Shown here one piece after another: positions 1-12,740 of a stretch of 64,000 bases of DNA (its first letter is position 1; each line of letters opens with the position of its first letter). Below the pieces are notes generated by a model. That model saw only the letters and a program-made list of their open reading frames with translations, was not told where the DNA came from and searched no databases. Source of the stretch: Plotosus lineatus (taxonomy: Eukaryota > Chordata > Actinopteri > Siluriformes > Plotosidae); contig CM045735.1 in NCBI GenBank assembly GCA_024760905.1, positions 2,756,661 to 2,820,660 on the forward strand, given 5' to 3'. The position numbers and the translations under genes were made by a program.

Positions 1-227
1 AAAAAAAAAAATGATGATTCACCTCAACTTTATATATTAATGTTAGTATTCGCTCAGGTTTCCCTTTACCATCACAGCATCAATTATTCATACAGACATC
101 AAACAATCTGTTCAACTGCTTTCTCCCATTAAAGCCGCCGGAAGACTGGAGCCTACCGCAGCCAACATTGGGTTAAGGCAGGGTATATTCTGAACTGCTT
201 GCCAGTCCATTGCAGGGACAAGATGAT

Positions 228-605
228 CAATATAGAGATACGCACAGAAATGGGGACAGACATCGAGACAAATATGGAGACAGAGACGGAGACAGGCATG
301 GAGACAGAGATGAAGATGGAGACAGCGGCAGGCCTGGAGGCAAAGATGGAGACAGAAACAGACACAGGCACGGAGACAGAGACAGGCATGGCAACAGAGA
401 CAAAGATGGAGACAAAAACAGAGACAAGCATGGAGACAGAGAGGCATAGAGACAAGCATGGCGACAGCAACAGACAGGCATGGAGACAGAGATAGGCATA
501 GAGACAGGCACAGAGACAGAGACTGGCATGGAGACAAAGATGGAGACAGAGACGGATACAGGGACATGCATGGAAACAAGGATGAAGACAGAGACAGGCA
601 TCTAG
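228..605. repeat. Degenerate GAGACA-type minisatellite
   Basis: About 380 bases of drifting hexamer/dodecamer repeats (GGAGACA, GAGACAGAGACA, GACAGGCATGGA). Reading frames stay open on both strands only because the unit lacks stops. The encoded peptides (METET... or LSPCLSLS...) are pure repeat translation, so I do not call a gene. Confidence 0.85.
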
Positions 606-639
606 CGGCCATCAGAAAAAAACAATAAACAATAAACTA

Positions 640-982
640 ATGTTCAGGTCTTTGGACGACGGGACGAAACCCACACAAGCACTGGGAGAACCCCACACAA
701 AAATGTCTCTTCCTCTCACACGATAAAACCATACCTCAATATTTTTACCTCAGACGTAATCATCTCAGGTCTGAAATACACTTCACACTCAGAACGCGTC
801 TGTCCATCATCACAGCTACCAGCTGTTACCACAACTCTTTTGGCGCATCCTCAGAAAACGTGGTTGGAAATGCATACTGCGCTGTCCTGGGTGTACCCCA
901 CCTTTGCCCATAGTCGGCTGAGATGGGCGCCAGACTCATCACGACCCAAATTCGAATTAAACTGTCCAGAAAATGAATGAAC
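640..982. repeat. Fragments of tRNA-derived SINE family A
   Basis: Bases 645-705 match the reverse complement of the SINE-A body (the stretch with a 'hinge' of CCCACACAAGCAC and GGGAGAAC). Bases 880-982 match its plus-strand 3' part (GTGTACCCCACCTTTGCCC, then a GAAAATGAATGAA tail). The two pieces face opposite ways. They are compared with the fuller copies at 4936-5282 and 34096-34345 in this same window. Confidence 0.6.
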
Positions 983-1213
983 GATTATTATTGTTATTAT
1001 TTCAGATCGGAGTTGATATTAAATCTACATTACTAAAAATGGAAAACGTTCCTTCATCCATAATTTGAAATGATAAACACAAACAACATCAAAAGAAAAT
1101 CAAGAAATATTCAAATTTTGTAAATGAATGAACGGTTTAATTCTCTCACACGAGTTCATTCGATCATGAACGCGGGCAAAACACAGCAATACATCCAGTG
1201 AAGAATAACACGA

Positions 1214-1216
<3 letters not shown>

Positions 1217-1253
<37 letters not shown>

Positions 1254-1796
1254 TGAAATGCTCTGAGGGACGGTGTATCTTCGGGGAGATTACTCACCTC
1301 GCTCTCAGACAGCGGTTTGGTGGGACACACGGGACGGCTGGCGCTCGGGGCGCACACACCGTGCTGTTGATGCCACCCAAGCAAGCAACGCCACTGAGAA
1401 AACTCCTTGAGGAGCGGAAGGCAGGAGGCCGGACACAGCATCTCTGCTCTTACTCTCTCTCTCTCGATATCTCACACCCCTGTGAGTCAAAATCTCAAAA
1501 ACCGAGACGGACGAGAAGATGCTTCAGAAGAGTGAAAGCAAAACCAAAAAAAAAAAATCTCTCTCTCTCACACACACACACACCCAGCGGCGTATCGTTT
1601 GGACTCCTGGCTCTAAAAGATGAAGTGGGTAATTACTCTGTTTGCTCAGAGCCCTTAATCTCCTCCTGACAGAGACGTAGTGCGTCCAACACGGAGGAAC
1701 TGGGAGAGGACGTCTGTTTCTCCTCTACTGCCAAAACATAGATACTCGTTAAAGAGATATGGCTGCGGTTGGCACGCTCGCTCGCTCGTTCACACG

Positions 1797-1848
<52 letters not shown>

Positions 1849-2146
1849 CCAGCACCAAAGCAAGTCAATCAAGTTATCAACAAGACAATCCTAATATCTC
1901 TCTCTCTCTCTCACACACACACGTAAGAGTAACAGCTTGTGTGTGCAGAGCAGCTATATGTAGACTGCAAATCACAGCCGCCTCCTCCAGATCAGCATAC
2001 GTTCAGTCGTCTATTCCTCTCTCTCTCTGCTCCAGTGTGTGATGATTCGTTGGAGAAGAAAAACATTCTGGACTGCAGCACTGGCAGAACACACACAAGA
2101 TGGGAGGGGGAGGAGGATAATGCTCTCTCTCTCTCTCTCTCTCTCA
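1217..2146. repeat. Cluster of microsatellites: (TG)n, (CA)n, (TC)n
   Basis: (TG)n at 1217-1251, (TC)n/(CA)n at 1557-1584, (CA)n at 1799-1847, (TC)n/(CA)n at 1897-1922 and (TC)n at 2121-2146. The DNA between them is not recognisable apart from the weak exon candidate at 1298-1441. Confidence 0.9.
1298..1441 (-). CDS. Possible coding exon of an unrecognised gene
   Basis: On the minus strand an ATG at 1441 opens 48 codons that run to a good splice donor (GAG|GTGAGTA, exon end at 1298, phase 0). The peptide starts MLCPASCLPLLKEF and ends KPLSESE; I do not recognise it. The local sequence is relatively CpG-rich compared with its surroundings and has a GA-rich leader upstream, as a first exon might. 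There is no second exon in view, and the microsatellite on either side makes chance likely. It could equally be a non-coding 5' exon. Function unknown. Confidence 0.15.
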
Positions 2147-2380
2147 GCAGGTGGTTTCTCCACCATCCCTCCGCCTCCTCATGTTTTCTTTTCCCTCATC
2201 GGCACATATTTGGGGACCTGAACCCACATCTGTTGACATTTCTATTTTTAAATCCGTTTCAAGCCGTAATCGGTGTTCTATATGCCGCGAGTCAGGAGAT
2301 TTTCAAAAGAAAAGCGATGAAATAAAGGGAAGAAATTAAAGGAAATTACCAAATAAAAGAAATTAAAATAAATAAATGTT

Positions 2381-3156
2381 GGCCAGGCTTAAAAAATTCT
2401 TTGTTGGCAAGAACATGATTAAGGAAAGCTTCACCCGGGAGCTGTGAATTTTTCTCTTTTTTTTTTTGCCTGTGCAGGCCACCCGGGATTTGCGGGGAAT
2501 TTTTTTTCATACATCATGCTATATTATGTATGTGATGTTGTAAACACAGTAGAATGAAATAAATATCTTATATTTGAAATCAACATACTGAATATCAAAG
2601 TTTTTTCTTTTAATATTGTAATCAATAGAGTATCAAGGTTTCTTCAACATATCAACTTTTAATATTGTCATCAACAACTAACAAATACCTTCGTCACGCT
2701 CCGCGCTGTTGCTGGCCGTTTATAATTAACTTGTATTTGTTCGAAAATGTCAGCAAATGTGTTGCTCAATTAGAAACACATTAATTTATTTATTATTTTC
2801 ACATTGGGACCTTTAATAGTAACAGAGAACAGGTTGGGTTTTTTTTTTTTTTTTTTTTGCCTCATCATTGTCCCCTTCCATCATGCTTTCCGCCTTTGTT
2901 GTTTATACAGTACCAGCCAATGAGAATCGCTGTTTCACCGAACTGGTGAAATTGACCAATCACAAGGCGCGGTTGATACTGATGTCACGTTGGTCATGTT
3001 TTAGGATGGTGTATGAGAGGGGACAAGCATGTTTTTCAACACAACCGGCTGGTATATTTTTATTTTTTTGTCGGTGAATGCTCAGGCGGGGATTTTATCT
3101 ACAATTTTGGCCCAACCGGCCATGTTACCGCCAACAAAGATATTTCTAAAGCTGGC
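2381..3156 (+). mobile_element. Non-autonomous PIF/Harbinger-like element, copy A
   Basis: Begins GGCCAGGCTTAAAA and ends in its imperfect inverted complement (CAACAAAG...AAAGCTGGC). The terminal inverted repeats are about 37 bp and share a core CTTTGTTGGC. The interior matches the element at 19267-19855 in inverse orientation along its whole length, including CACATTGGGACCTTT, CCAATGAGAATCGC and a poly-T/poly-A tract. No transposase is present. The Harbinger assignment rests on the TTA duplication seen at the other copy. This copy's flanks no longer match each other. Confidence 0.6.
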
Positions 3157-4256
3157 ATAACATTTTCCTATTCAATAATTTAGATTTTTTTTCTTTTCAG
3201 AAAAAAATGTAATTACAAATTTTCCAAACATTTATAAATGACAAATAAAATCAACTAATTTTTCTTTGGTTACAGATAAAAACTAAACAATTTTTTCTTA
3301 AAAGGCTTTAGATTGGTTAATCCCATCACATGACAGCTAGTGTAAAGACTGACACTAGTGCCAACACTCCACTTCAGGGTGGAGCTTATTTCTGCCTATG
3401 ATGATGTCATGTATACTACCTAACAGGATACACAGCCGGATTATGGTTACATTTTTATTTCGGCAATCCAAACAGAGGTGATGCAATCAGTGTAGAATTA
3501 CAACTCTCAACTTCACGATCATCTAAAAAATAAAACACTCTTGAACTGTGAATACACATGCCCCGCCCCTGGAGGTGGGTCTCGCACTATAGTAGTGTAT
3601 GGTTGTTTGTCGTAAACCCGGTTTTTTGGTATGTTTTTGTTCATTATGGGCACAATTCTTTTCCAAGAACTTGTGCAAGCTTATAAATATGCAATTACTT
3701 ATGAATACATAATTAAGCTAATGAATACATTTTTTAACAGATGTGATGTGCTTTGATGTTGAAAAATGTCCAACGATACTTTCCATCTGTAAGAATGATC
3801 ACTTGACTCGATGTCTGTCAGGATAGCTTTTGAAATTTTGAAATCGTGGAAGGGGGCGGGGTTAACAGTGAGCATCGTGTCATCTTGCTGGCTTTTGTCG
3901 TGAAAGTCAGTGTCACACTTAAAGATCCCACTCGACGCGACTTCCTGTTTCCTCCAAAACCCAACGCCATTTTAAGCCCGCATGTTGTTTAGAAGCTCAG
4001 ACCAATTCGCCTCCGCAGGTACATTCCTGTCACCATTTCGCTTCTTCTTACTTTATCTCTCTGTTCTCTGGAAAACGTGCTTTTTTTCCCCCCCCAGAGG
4101 TCTGCTGCCATCCTTCATATCATCTCAGCGGCTATAGCGGAGGCCAAGAGAGCACGCAAATCAGTGCCAGAAATGGCATTTACCTACAAGATGGACATGG
4201 GGTCTCCTGCTGCATTGTAAACACCTAAAAAACACACCTGCCATGTTCCTCGCACG

Positions 4257-4312
<56 letters not shown>

Positions 4313-4404
4313 ACCTCCTGGCTTCCCTGTGGTAGAAAAGGCAATCTATTTTAAGCCACAGAGTGAGAGTGGCAGCACAATCACAAGGTTAAAATTAAAG
4401 GGGC

Positions 4405-4435
<31 letters not shown>

Positions 4436-4935
4436 GAAGGGGTACCTCAATCCAACAGCCTGTGTTGTGGGTTTCAATTACTTTCCCTTAATGAGAAATG
4501 AAAGACGCTCTGGTGATGAACATGGCACGGCGGCATGAGAAACGAAGCTGAACGCCATCAAGTGCTGATGTTTTTGTTTTTACGCTCCACCACCTAAAAG
4601 GAACCAGTGAATCTTTCCTCACAAAAACGCACAGCTCCTGAATCAGCAGGACGTTACACCATAACCACCCACACACTTTAATCATCCCTACGATATTCAG
4701 TGGGTTTATGCAAATTTTCAATGAGTACAGTTTTACTGCGGCGTACAACAGGATGAGCTGTCGCTTGCAAAACCAGTCTTTTCTTTCACTCCGATAAAAG
4801 CATGAGAAGACGATGGGATGACCAACACAAGACCTTCAGGCGTTCTAGTATAACAACAGGAAGTCCCGCCTCCTTCTCAACACTCATTCCCAGTCAATTA
4901 ATACAGAATCAAAAAAGATCGACGCCAAATTTCTC
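3157..4935. other. No gene recognised; contains two (CA)n tracts
   Basis: The interval is AT-rich up to about 3,540 and then of mixed composition. It includes (CA)n at 4256-4311 and 4407-4432. I see no convincing gene or named repeat here, except the weak exon candidate at 4098-4220. Confidence 0.6.
4098..4220 (+). other. Very weak terminal-exon candidate
   Basis: A poly-pyrimidine stretch ending CCCCCAG precedes 40 open codons (RSAAILHIISAA... to ...MDMGSPAAL) and a TAA at 4218. Another frame over the same bases is also open for a similar length, so coding is not proven. An upstream CCGCAG|GTACAT could serve as a donor at about 4018. I do not recognise the peptide in either frame. Confidence 0.1.
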
Positions 4936-5282
4936 TCATTTATTTGCCCAACTGCTTAGTCCTAACTAGGGTCACCAGGAGGCGGGAGCCCAGCTCAGCC
5001 GAGCGGGTGACAGCGGGGTACGCCTTGGACAGCTTGCCAGACTCTCACACAATCAACCAATCACACTCACCCTCACACTTAAGGGTGATTTCAAACAGCC
5101 AATCAGCTTCCTGAACTTGTTTTTTGGACTGTGAGAAGAAAAGCTGGAGGAAACCCACGCAAGCACGGGGAGAACATGTAAACTCCAAACATAACATATA
5201 CTCCATCCAGCTCGGGACTCGAACCCAAGACCTTAATGCTGTGGGGTGAACATACAAACCACTGCATTACTGTGCTGCCTTT
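4936..5282 (-). mobile_element. tRNA-derived SINE, family A (minus orientation)
   Basis: Read on the minus strand it starts with a tRNA-like head, including a GGTCTTGGGTTCGAGTCCC B-box. It continues through the CATGTTCTCCCCGTGC and GATTGGCTGTTTGAAATC body, and ends near CCTAGTTAGGACTAAGCAG. It is one of at least ten copies of the family in this window and the most complete on this strand. Confidence 0.75.
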
Positions 5283-5897
5283 ATTTATTTTAAAATTAAT
5301 CTTAAACTTAATTTTGCACATAAACATCTACTCCACTGAAAGAGAGAGAGAGAATGAGAGAGGACGGGGAGAAAGAGAGAGGGAGAGCAAGAGAGCAAGG
5401 GCTGCCAGTCTCTTCCAGTCTCCTAGTGAAGTTGCAGCAAGCTGTGATGTGATTGACAGCTTGCCACTCTCTATAAGGTTTGTTACAGACAGAAGTCGGT
5501 GCTGCCTGGAAGCCACATGATGAGTATGATGACAGCTGCACTTTAAATTGTTTTCAGGTATCGATCGCTCTCTCAACGTCATATAAAATCTGCAGCTCTC
5601 GGTGTAAACTGATAGCACTTCATCCTTAAAAACCAACCTAAGAAAAGAAAGGTAAATATATCGTAGGTATGATGCGTGTGGTTCATGGCACACGCCATTC
5701 CACCATTTTTGGTTTGACGAGAGTCCGGGAGGCAAAGTATCCCTGAATAGTTTGTAGTCCAAGACTGCCGAGTCGAGGCAGAGATTCAGAGTTGATGCAG
5801 AGAGAGAGAAAGGAGAGACACGAGAAAGACAGAGTGAAAGAGACACGTGAGAGCAAGAGAGAGAAAAGAGCAAGAGAGCGAGACACATGACAGAAAG
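5283..5897. repeat. GA-rich lead-in to the satellite; otherwise unassigned
   Basis: (GA)n-type microsatellite at 5338-5400, then about 390 bases with no recognised feature, then GA-rich sequence from 5798 that grades into the satellite. The gradual change suggests the giant array grew out of a (GA)n microsatellite (inference). Confidence 0.6.
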
Positions 5898-6279
5898 CAG
5901 GACAAGCGAGAGCGAGAGAGAGGGGCGCGCGCGCGAGAGAGAGGGAGGGAGGGACGCGCGCGCGGGGCGAGAGGGAGGGAGGGACGCGCGTGCGGGACGA
6001 GCGCGAGGGACGCGCGCGAGCGAGAGGAACGAGCGCGAGCGCGAGGGACGCGCGCGAGAGGGACGCGCGAGAGGGGGACGCGCGAGAGGGGGACGCGCGA
6101 GAGGGAGCGCGCGAGAGGGGAACGCGAGAGAGAGGGACGCGAGCGAGAGGGACGAGCGCGAGCGACGAGCGAGAGGGACACGAGCACGAGGGAGCTATAG
6201 AGAGGGATGCGAGCACGAGGGAGCGATAGAGAGGGACGCGAGCGAGAAACGTGCGCGAGAGAGAGGGACGAGCGAGAGG

Positions 6280-9200
6280 GACGAGCGAGAGAAACGCGCG
6301 CGAGCGAGAGGGACGAGCGAGAGAAACGCGCGCGAGCAAGAGGGACGAGCGAGAGGGACGAGCGAGAGAAACGCGCGCGAGCGAGAGGGACGAGCGAGAG
6401 AAACGCGCGCGAGCGAGAGGGACGAGCGAGAGAAACGCGCGCGAGCGAGAGGGACGAGCGAGAGAAACGTGCGCGAGCGAGAGGGACGAGCGAGAGAAAC
6501 GCGCGCGAGCGAGATGGACGAGTGAGAGAAACGCCACATCGAGAGGGGATCACATGAGCGGGAGGGACGCGCGAGAGGGCCGAGCGAGAGGATGACGCGC
6601 GAGAGGGACGCGAGAGAGAGGGACGCGAGCGCGAGAGACGCGAGCGCGAGTGACGAGCGCGAGCGACGAGCGAGAGGGACGCGCGCGAGCGACGAGCGAG
6701 AGGGACGCGCGCGAGCGAGAGGGACGCGCGAGAGGGACGCGCGAGAGGGACGCGCACGAGCGAGAGGGATGCGCGCGAGCGAGAGGGACGCGCACGAGCG
6801 AGAGGGACGAGCGAGAGGGACGCGCGCGAGCGAGAGGGACGAGCGAGAGGGACGCGCGCGAGCGAGAGGGACGGACGAGCTAGAGGGACGCACGCGAGCG
6901 AGAGGGACGAGCGAGAGGGAGAGGGACGAGCGAGAGGGACGCGCGCGAGCGAGAGGGACGAGCGAGAGGGACGAGCGAGAGGGACGAGCGAGAGCGAGAC
7001 GAGCGAGAGGGACGCGCGCGAGCGAGAGGGACGCGCGAGAGGGACGAGCGCGAGCGAGAGGGACGAGCGAGACTGACGCGCGCGAGCGAGAGAGACGAGC
7101 GAGAGAAACGCGCGCGAGCGAGAGGGACGAGCGAGAGAAACGCGCGCGAGCGAGAGGGACGAGCGAGAGAAACGCGCGCGAGCGAGAGGGATGAGCGAGA
7201 GAAACGTGCGCGAGCGAGAGGGACGAGCGAGAGAAACGCGCGCGAGCGAGATGAGCGAGCGAGAGAAACGCGCGCGATCGAGAGGGACGCGCGCGAGCGG
7301 GAGGGACGCGCGAGAGGGCCGAGCGAGAGGATGACGCGCGAGAGGGACGCGAGAGAGAGGGACGCGAGCGCGAGAGACGCGAGCGCGAGTGACGAGCGCG
7401 AGCGACGAGCGAGAGGGACGCGCGCGAGCGAGAGGGACGAGCGAGAGGGACGCGCGAGAGGGATGCGCGCGAGCGAGAGGGACGCGCACGAGCGAGAGGG
7501 ACGCGCACGAGCGAGAGGGACGCGCGCGAGCGAGAGGGACGCGCGAGAGGGACGCGCGCGAGCGAGAGGGACGGACGAGCTAGAGGGACGCACGCGAGCG
7601 AGAGGGACGAGCGAGAGGGAGAGGGACGAGCGAGAGGGACGAGCGAGAGGGACGAGCGAGAGGGACGAGCGAGAGGGACGAGCGAGAGGGACGCGCGCGA
7701 GCGAGAGGGACGAGCGCGAGCGAGAGGGACGAGCGAGACTGATGCGCGCGAGCGAGAGGGACGAGCGAGACGGATGCCGCTGAGCGCAGAGAGGGACTGA
7801 GCGAGAGGGACGCTGCCGCGAGCGAGAGAGGGACGAGCGAGAGGGACGCCAAGAGCGAGCGAGAGGGACGAGCGAGCGAGAGGGATCGCCACGAGCGAGA
7901 GGGACGAGCTGAGCAGAGGGACGCGAGCGAGCGAGAGTGACTGAGCCAGAGGGACGAACGAGAGGACTTGAGCGAGAGGGACGAGCGAGAGGGACGCGGG
8001 CGAGCGAGAGGGACGCGCGAGAGGGACGAGCGAGAGGGACGAGCGAGAAGGACGAGCGCGAGGGACGAGCGCGAGGGACGAGCGAGCGAGAGGGACGAGC
8101 GAGGGGACGCGCGAGAGGGACGCCACATGAGCCAGAGGGACGAGCGAGAGGGACGAGCGCGAGCGAGAGGGACTAGCGAGAGGGACGCTGCCACGAGCGC
8201 AGAGGGACGAGCGAGAGGGACGCGCCACGAGCGAGAGGGACCAGGCGCGAGCGATTTAGCGAGAGGGACGCGCTACGAGGGACGCGAATCGAGCGAGAGG
8301 ACGCTGCTGCGAGCGAGAGGGACGAGCGAGAGGGACGAGAGAGGACTGAGCCAGAGGGATCGCCAGCGAGAGGGACGCCACGAGAGGGACGCCGCGAGCG
8401 AGAGAGGGACGAGCGAGAGGGACGCCGCGAGAAGGACGAAGCGAGAGGGACGCGCGAGCTTAGAGGGACGAGCCAGAGGGACTGAGCGAGAGGGACTGAG
8501 CGAGAGAGGACGCCGCAGCGAGAGGGGACGCACATGAGCGAGAGGGACGAGCGAGAGGACTGAGCGAGAGCGAGACGAGCGAGGATCTAGCGAGAGGGAC
8601 GCCACACGAGCGAGAGGGACGAGCGAGAGCGAGAGGACGGGCGCGAGCGAGAGGGACTGAGCGAGAGGACGCGCATGAGCGAGAGGGACGAGCGAGAGGG
8701 ATCGAGCGAGAGGGACGCCGCGAGCGAGAGGACTAGCGAGAGGGACGCCACGCGAGCCAGAGGGACGAGCGAGAGGGATCGCGCCGCGAGCGAGAGGGAC
8801 TAGCGAGAGGACGCTGCCACAGCGAGAGTGGACGCTGCCACGAGCGAGAGGGACGAGCGAGAGGGACGCCACATGAGCTGGACGCGCGCGAGAGGGACGC
8901 GCGAGAGGGATCGCCACGAGAGGACGCCACGGCGAGCCGAGAGGGACGGATCGAGCCAGAGGGACGCTGCCATGAAAGCGCAGAGGACGAGCGAGAGGGA
9001 GAGGGACGAGCGAGAGGGACGCGCCGCGAGCGAGAGGGACGAGCGAGAGGATCGCGAGCGAGAGGGGACGCGCGAGAGGGACGAGCGAGAGGGACGAGCG
9101 AGAGGACCCAGCGAGAGCGAGACTAGCGAGAGTGGACGCGCCGAGCCAGATGAGCGAGAGAGGGATCGCGCGAGCGCAGAGGGACGCCACGAGAGGGACG

Positions 9201-12200
9201 ATACGCCGAGCCAGAGAGGGACGAGCGAGACCTGACGCCGCGCGAGCGCAGAGGGACGAGCCAGAGGGACTAGCGAGAGGACGCCGAGCCAGAAGGACTA
9301 GCGAGAGGACGCTGCGCGAGCCAGAGGGACCCAGAGCCAGAGGACTAGCGAGAGGGACGCGCCACGAGGGACTGAGCGAGAGCGAGACGAGCGAGAGGGA
9401 CGAGCGAGAGCGAGAGGACGCCGAGGAGAAGGACGCCACAGCCAGAGGGATCGAGCGAGAGTGGACGCCGCGAGCGAGAGGGACGAGCGAGAGGGAGAGG
9501 GACTAGCGAGAGGGACGCCACGAGCGAGAGGGACTAGCGAGAGGACGCGCTGAGCCAGAGTGGACGAGCGAGAGGGACGAGCGAGAGACAGGCTGGCGAG
9601 CGAGAGGGACGAGGGAGAGAAACGCGCGCGAGCAAGAGGGACGAGCGAGGGGGAGGAGCGAGAGAAACGCGGGCGAGCGAGAGGGACGAGCGAGAGAAAC
9701 GCGCGCGAGCGAGAGGGACGAGCGAGAGAAACGCGCGCGAGCGAGAGGGACGAGCGAGAGAAACGTGCGCGAGCGAGAGGGACGAGCGAGAGAAACGCGC
9801 GCGAGCGAGAGGGACGAGCGAGAGAAACGCGCGCGATCGAGAGGGACGCGCGCGAGGGCCGAGCGAGAGGATGACGCGCGAGAGGGACGCGAGAGAGGGA
9901 CGCGAGAGAGAGGGACGCGAGCGCGAGAGACGCGAGCGCGAGGGACGAGCGCGAGCGACGAGCGAGAGGGACGCGCGCGAGCGAGAGGGACGCGCGAGAG
10001 GGACGCGCACGAGCGAGAGGGATGCGCGCGAGCGAGAGGGGCGCGCACGAGCGAGGGGGGCGGGCACGAGCGAGAGGGACGCGCTGAGCGAGAGTGGACG
10101 CCATGAGAGGGATCGCGCCATGAGCCAGAGGGACGGACGAGCTAGAGGGACGCACGCGAGCGAGAGGGACGAGCGAGAGGGAGAGGGACGAGCGAGAGGG
10201 ACGAGCGAGAGGGACGAGCGAGAGGGACGCGCGCGAGCGAGAGGGACGAGCGAGAGGGACGAGCGAGAGGGACGCGCGCGAGCGAGAGGGACGAGCGCGA
10301 GCGAGAGGGACGAGCGAGACTGATGCGCGCGAGCTTAGAGAGGACGAGCGAGACGGACGCCGCGAGCGAGCGAGAGGGACGAGCGAGAGGGACGCCACGA
10401 GCGAGAGAGGGACGAGCGAGAGGGACGCCATGAGCGAGAGGGACGAGCGCGAGCGAGAGTGGACGCCACGAGCTTAGAGGGACGAGCGCGAGCGAGAGTG
10501 ACGCCACGAGCCAGAGAGGACGAGCGAGAGGGACTAACGAGAGGGACGAGCCAGAGGGATCTAGCGAGAGGGACGCGCTGAGCGAGAGGGACGCACGAGA
10601 GGGACGAGCGAGAGGGACGAGCGAGAAGGACGAGCCGAGGACGAGCAGGGACGAGGCTGAGCGCAGAGGGACGAGCGAGGACGCCACGAGAGGGACGCGC
10701 CGAGCCAGAGGGACGAGCGAGAGGGACGAGCGAGCCAGAGGGACGAGCGAGAGGACGCGAGCGAGCGAGAGGGACGAGCGAGAGGGACGCCACGAGCGAG
10801 AGGGACTAGCGCCAGCGACGAGCGAGAGGGACGCTGCGCGAGGGACGCGAATCCAGCGAGAGGGACGCTGCCGCGAGCGAGAGGGACGAGCGAGAGGACG
10901 CCACGAGAGGACTCCAGCGAGAGGACGCTGCGAGAGGGACGCCACGAGAGGACGCTGCGCGAGCGAGAGGGACGAGCGAGAGGACGCGCGAGAAGGACGA
11001 GCGAGAGGGACGCCACGAGCGAGAGGGACGAGCGAGAGGGACGAGCTGAGAGGGACTAGCGAGAGTGGACGCCGCACATGAGCGAGAGGGACGCGCGCGA
11101 GCGAGAGGGACGAGCGAGAGGGACGAGCGAGAGCGAGACGAGCGAGGAACGAGCGAGAGGGACGCGCGCGAGCGAGAGGGACGAGCGAGAGCGAGAGGGA
11201 CGCGCGCGAGCGAGAGGGACGAGCGAGAGGGACGCGCGCGAGCGAGAGGGACGAGCGAGAGGGACGCGCGCGAGCGAGAGGGACGAGCGAGAGGGACGCT
11301 GCCGCGAGCCAGAGGGACGAGGCGAGAGGACGCCACGAGCGAGAGGGACTAGCGAGAGGGACGCCACACGAGCTGAGAGAGTGGACGCTGCGAGCGAGAG
11401 GGACGAGCGAGAGGGACGCCGCGAGCCATCGCCACGAGAGGGACGCCACGAGAGGGATCGCCACGAGAGGGACGCCACGAGAGGGACGCGCCACGAGCGA
11501 GAGGGACTGATCTAGCTAGAGGGACGCCGCGAGCGAGAGGGACGAGCGAGGAGGAGAGAGGGACGAGCGAGGGGGACGCGCGCGAGCGAGAGGGACGAGC
11601 GAGAGGGACGCGCGCGAGCGAGAGGGACGCGCGAGAGGGACGAGCGAGAGGGACGAGCGAGAGGGACGAGCGAGAGCGAGACGAGCGAGAGGGACGCCAC
11701 ATGAGCGAGATGAGCGAGAGGGACGCCACGAAGCAGAGAGGGACGCGCGAGAGGGACGAAGCGCCACGAGCGCAGAGGGACGAGCGAGACGGACGCCACA
11801 GCGAGCGAGAGGGACGAGCCAGAGGGATCTAGCGAGAGGGACGCCACACGCGAGCCAGAAGGACTAGCGAGAGGGACGCGCGAGCCAGAGGGACGAGCCA
11901 GAGGGACTAGCGAGAGGGACGCCGCGAGGGACTCCAGCGAGAGCCAGACGAGCGAGAGGGACTGAGCGAGAGCGAGAGGGACGCGCCGCCGAAGCGAGAA
12001 GGACGCTGCCACGAGCCAGAGGGACGAGCGAGAGGACGCGCCGCGAGCGAGAGGGACTTGAGCGAGAGGGAGAGGGATCTAGCGAGAGGGACGCGCGCGA
12101 GCGAGAGGGACGAGCGAGAGGGACGCGCGCGAGCGAGAGGGACGAGCGAGAGGGACGAGCGAGAGAAACGCGCGCGAGCGAGAGGGACGAGCGAGAGAAA

Positions 12201-12740
12201 CGCGCGCGAGCAAGAGGGACGAGCGAGAGGGACGAGCGAGAGAAACGCGCGCGAGCGAGAGGGACGAGCGAGAGAAACGCGCGCGAGCGAGAGGGACGAG
12301 CGAGAGAAACGCGCGCGAGCGAGAGGGACGAGCGAGAGAAACGTGCGCGAGCGAGAGGGACGAGCGAGAGAAACGCGCGCGAGCGAGATGGACGAGTGAG
12401 AGAAACGCGCGCGATCGAGAGGGACGCGCGCGAGCGGGAGGGACGCGCGAGAGGGCCGAGCGAGAGGATGACGCGCGAGAGGGACGCGAGAGAGAGGGAC
12501 GCGAGCGCGAGAGACGCGAGCGCGAGTGACGAGCGCGAGCGACGAGCGAGAGGGACGCGCGCGAGCGAGAGGGACGCGCGAGAGGGACGCGCACGAGCGA
12601 GAGGGATGCGCGCGAGCGAGAGGGACGCGCACGAGCGAGAGGGACGCGCACGAGCGAGAGGGACGCGCACGAGCGAGAGGGACGCCACGAGAGGGACGCC
12701 ACGCGAGCGCAGAGGGACTGGACGAGTTAGAGGGACGACG
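6280..12740. repeat. Higher-order repeat type I inside the satellite (four copies)
   Basis: A composite block recurs: several GAGAGAAACGCGCGCGAGC units, then a landmark beginning GGGCCGAGCGAGAGGATGAC, then a GGACGGACGAGCTAGAGGG landmark about 250-290 bases later. The first landmark is at about 6577, 7317, 9856 and 12453. The second is at about 6869, 7571 and 10132, and in decayed form near 12718. Spacing between the last three copies is about 2.54 and 2.60 kb, which implies block duplication and not only unit slippage. Confidence 0.8.
7735..9560. repeat. Irregular block of the satellite with scrambled CpG units
   Basis: Here the regular CGCGCGAGC motif is replaced by variants such as CGCCACGAGC, CGCTGCCACGAGC, GACTAGCG, GACTGAGCG and GATCGC, with frequent one- or two-base length changes. 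Similar blocks occur at about 10330-11060, 11290-12060 and in short patches to 17940. The changes cluster at CpG positions while the GAGAGGGA part stays intact. Confidence 0.7.

Noticed and set aside
112..612. 166-codon Cys/Leu/Ser-rich frame
   Set aside because: Translation of a degenerate GAGACA minisatellite.
5786..8228. Minus-strand reading frames of 567 and 677 codons rich in Arg-Ser-Leu (SR-like)
   Set aside because: They are satellite translation. The array has almost no T on the + strand, so stops are absent on both strands in all frames. The overlapping frames on both strands are equally open.
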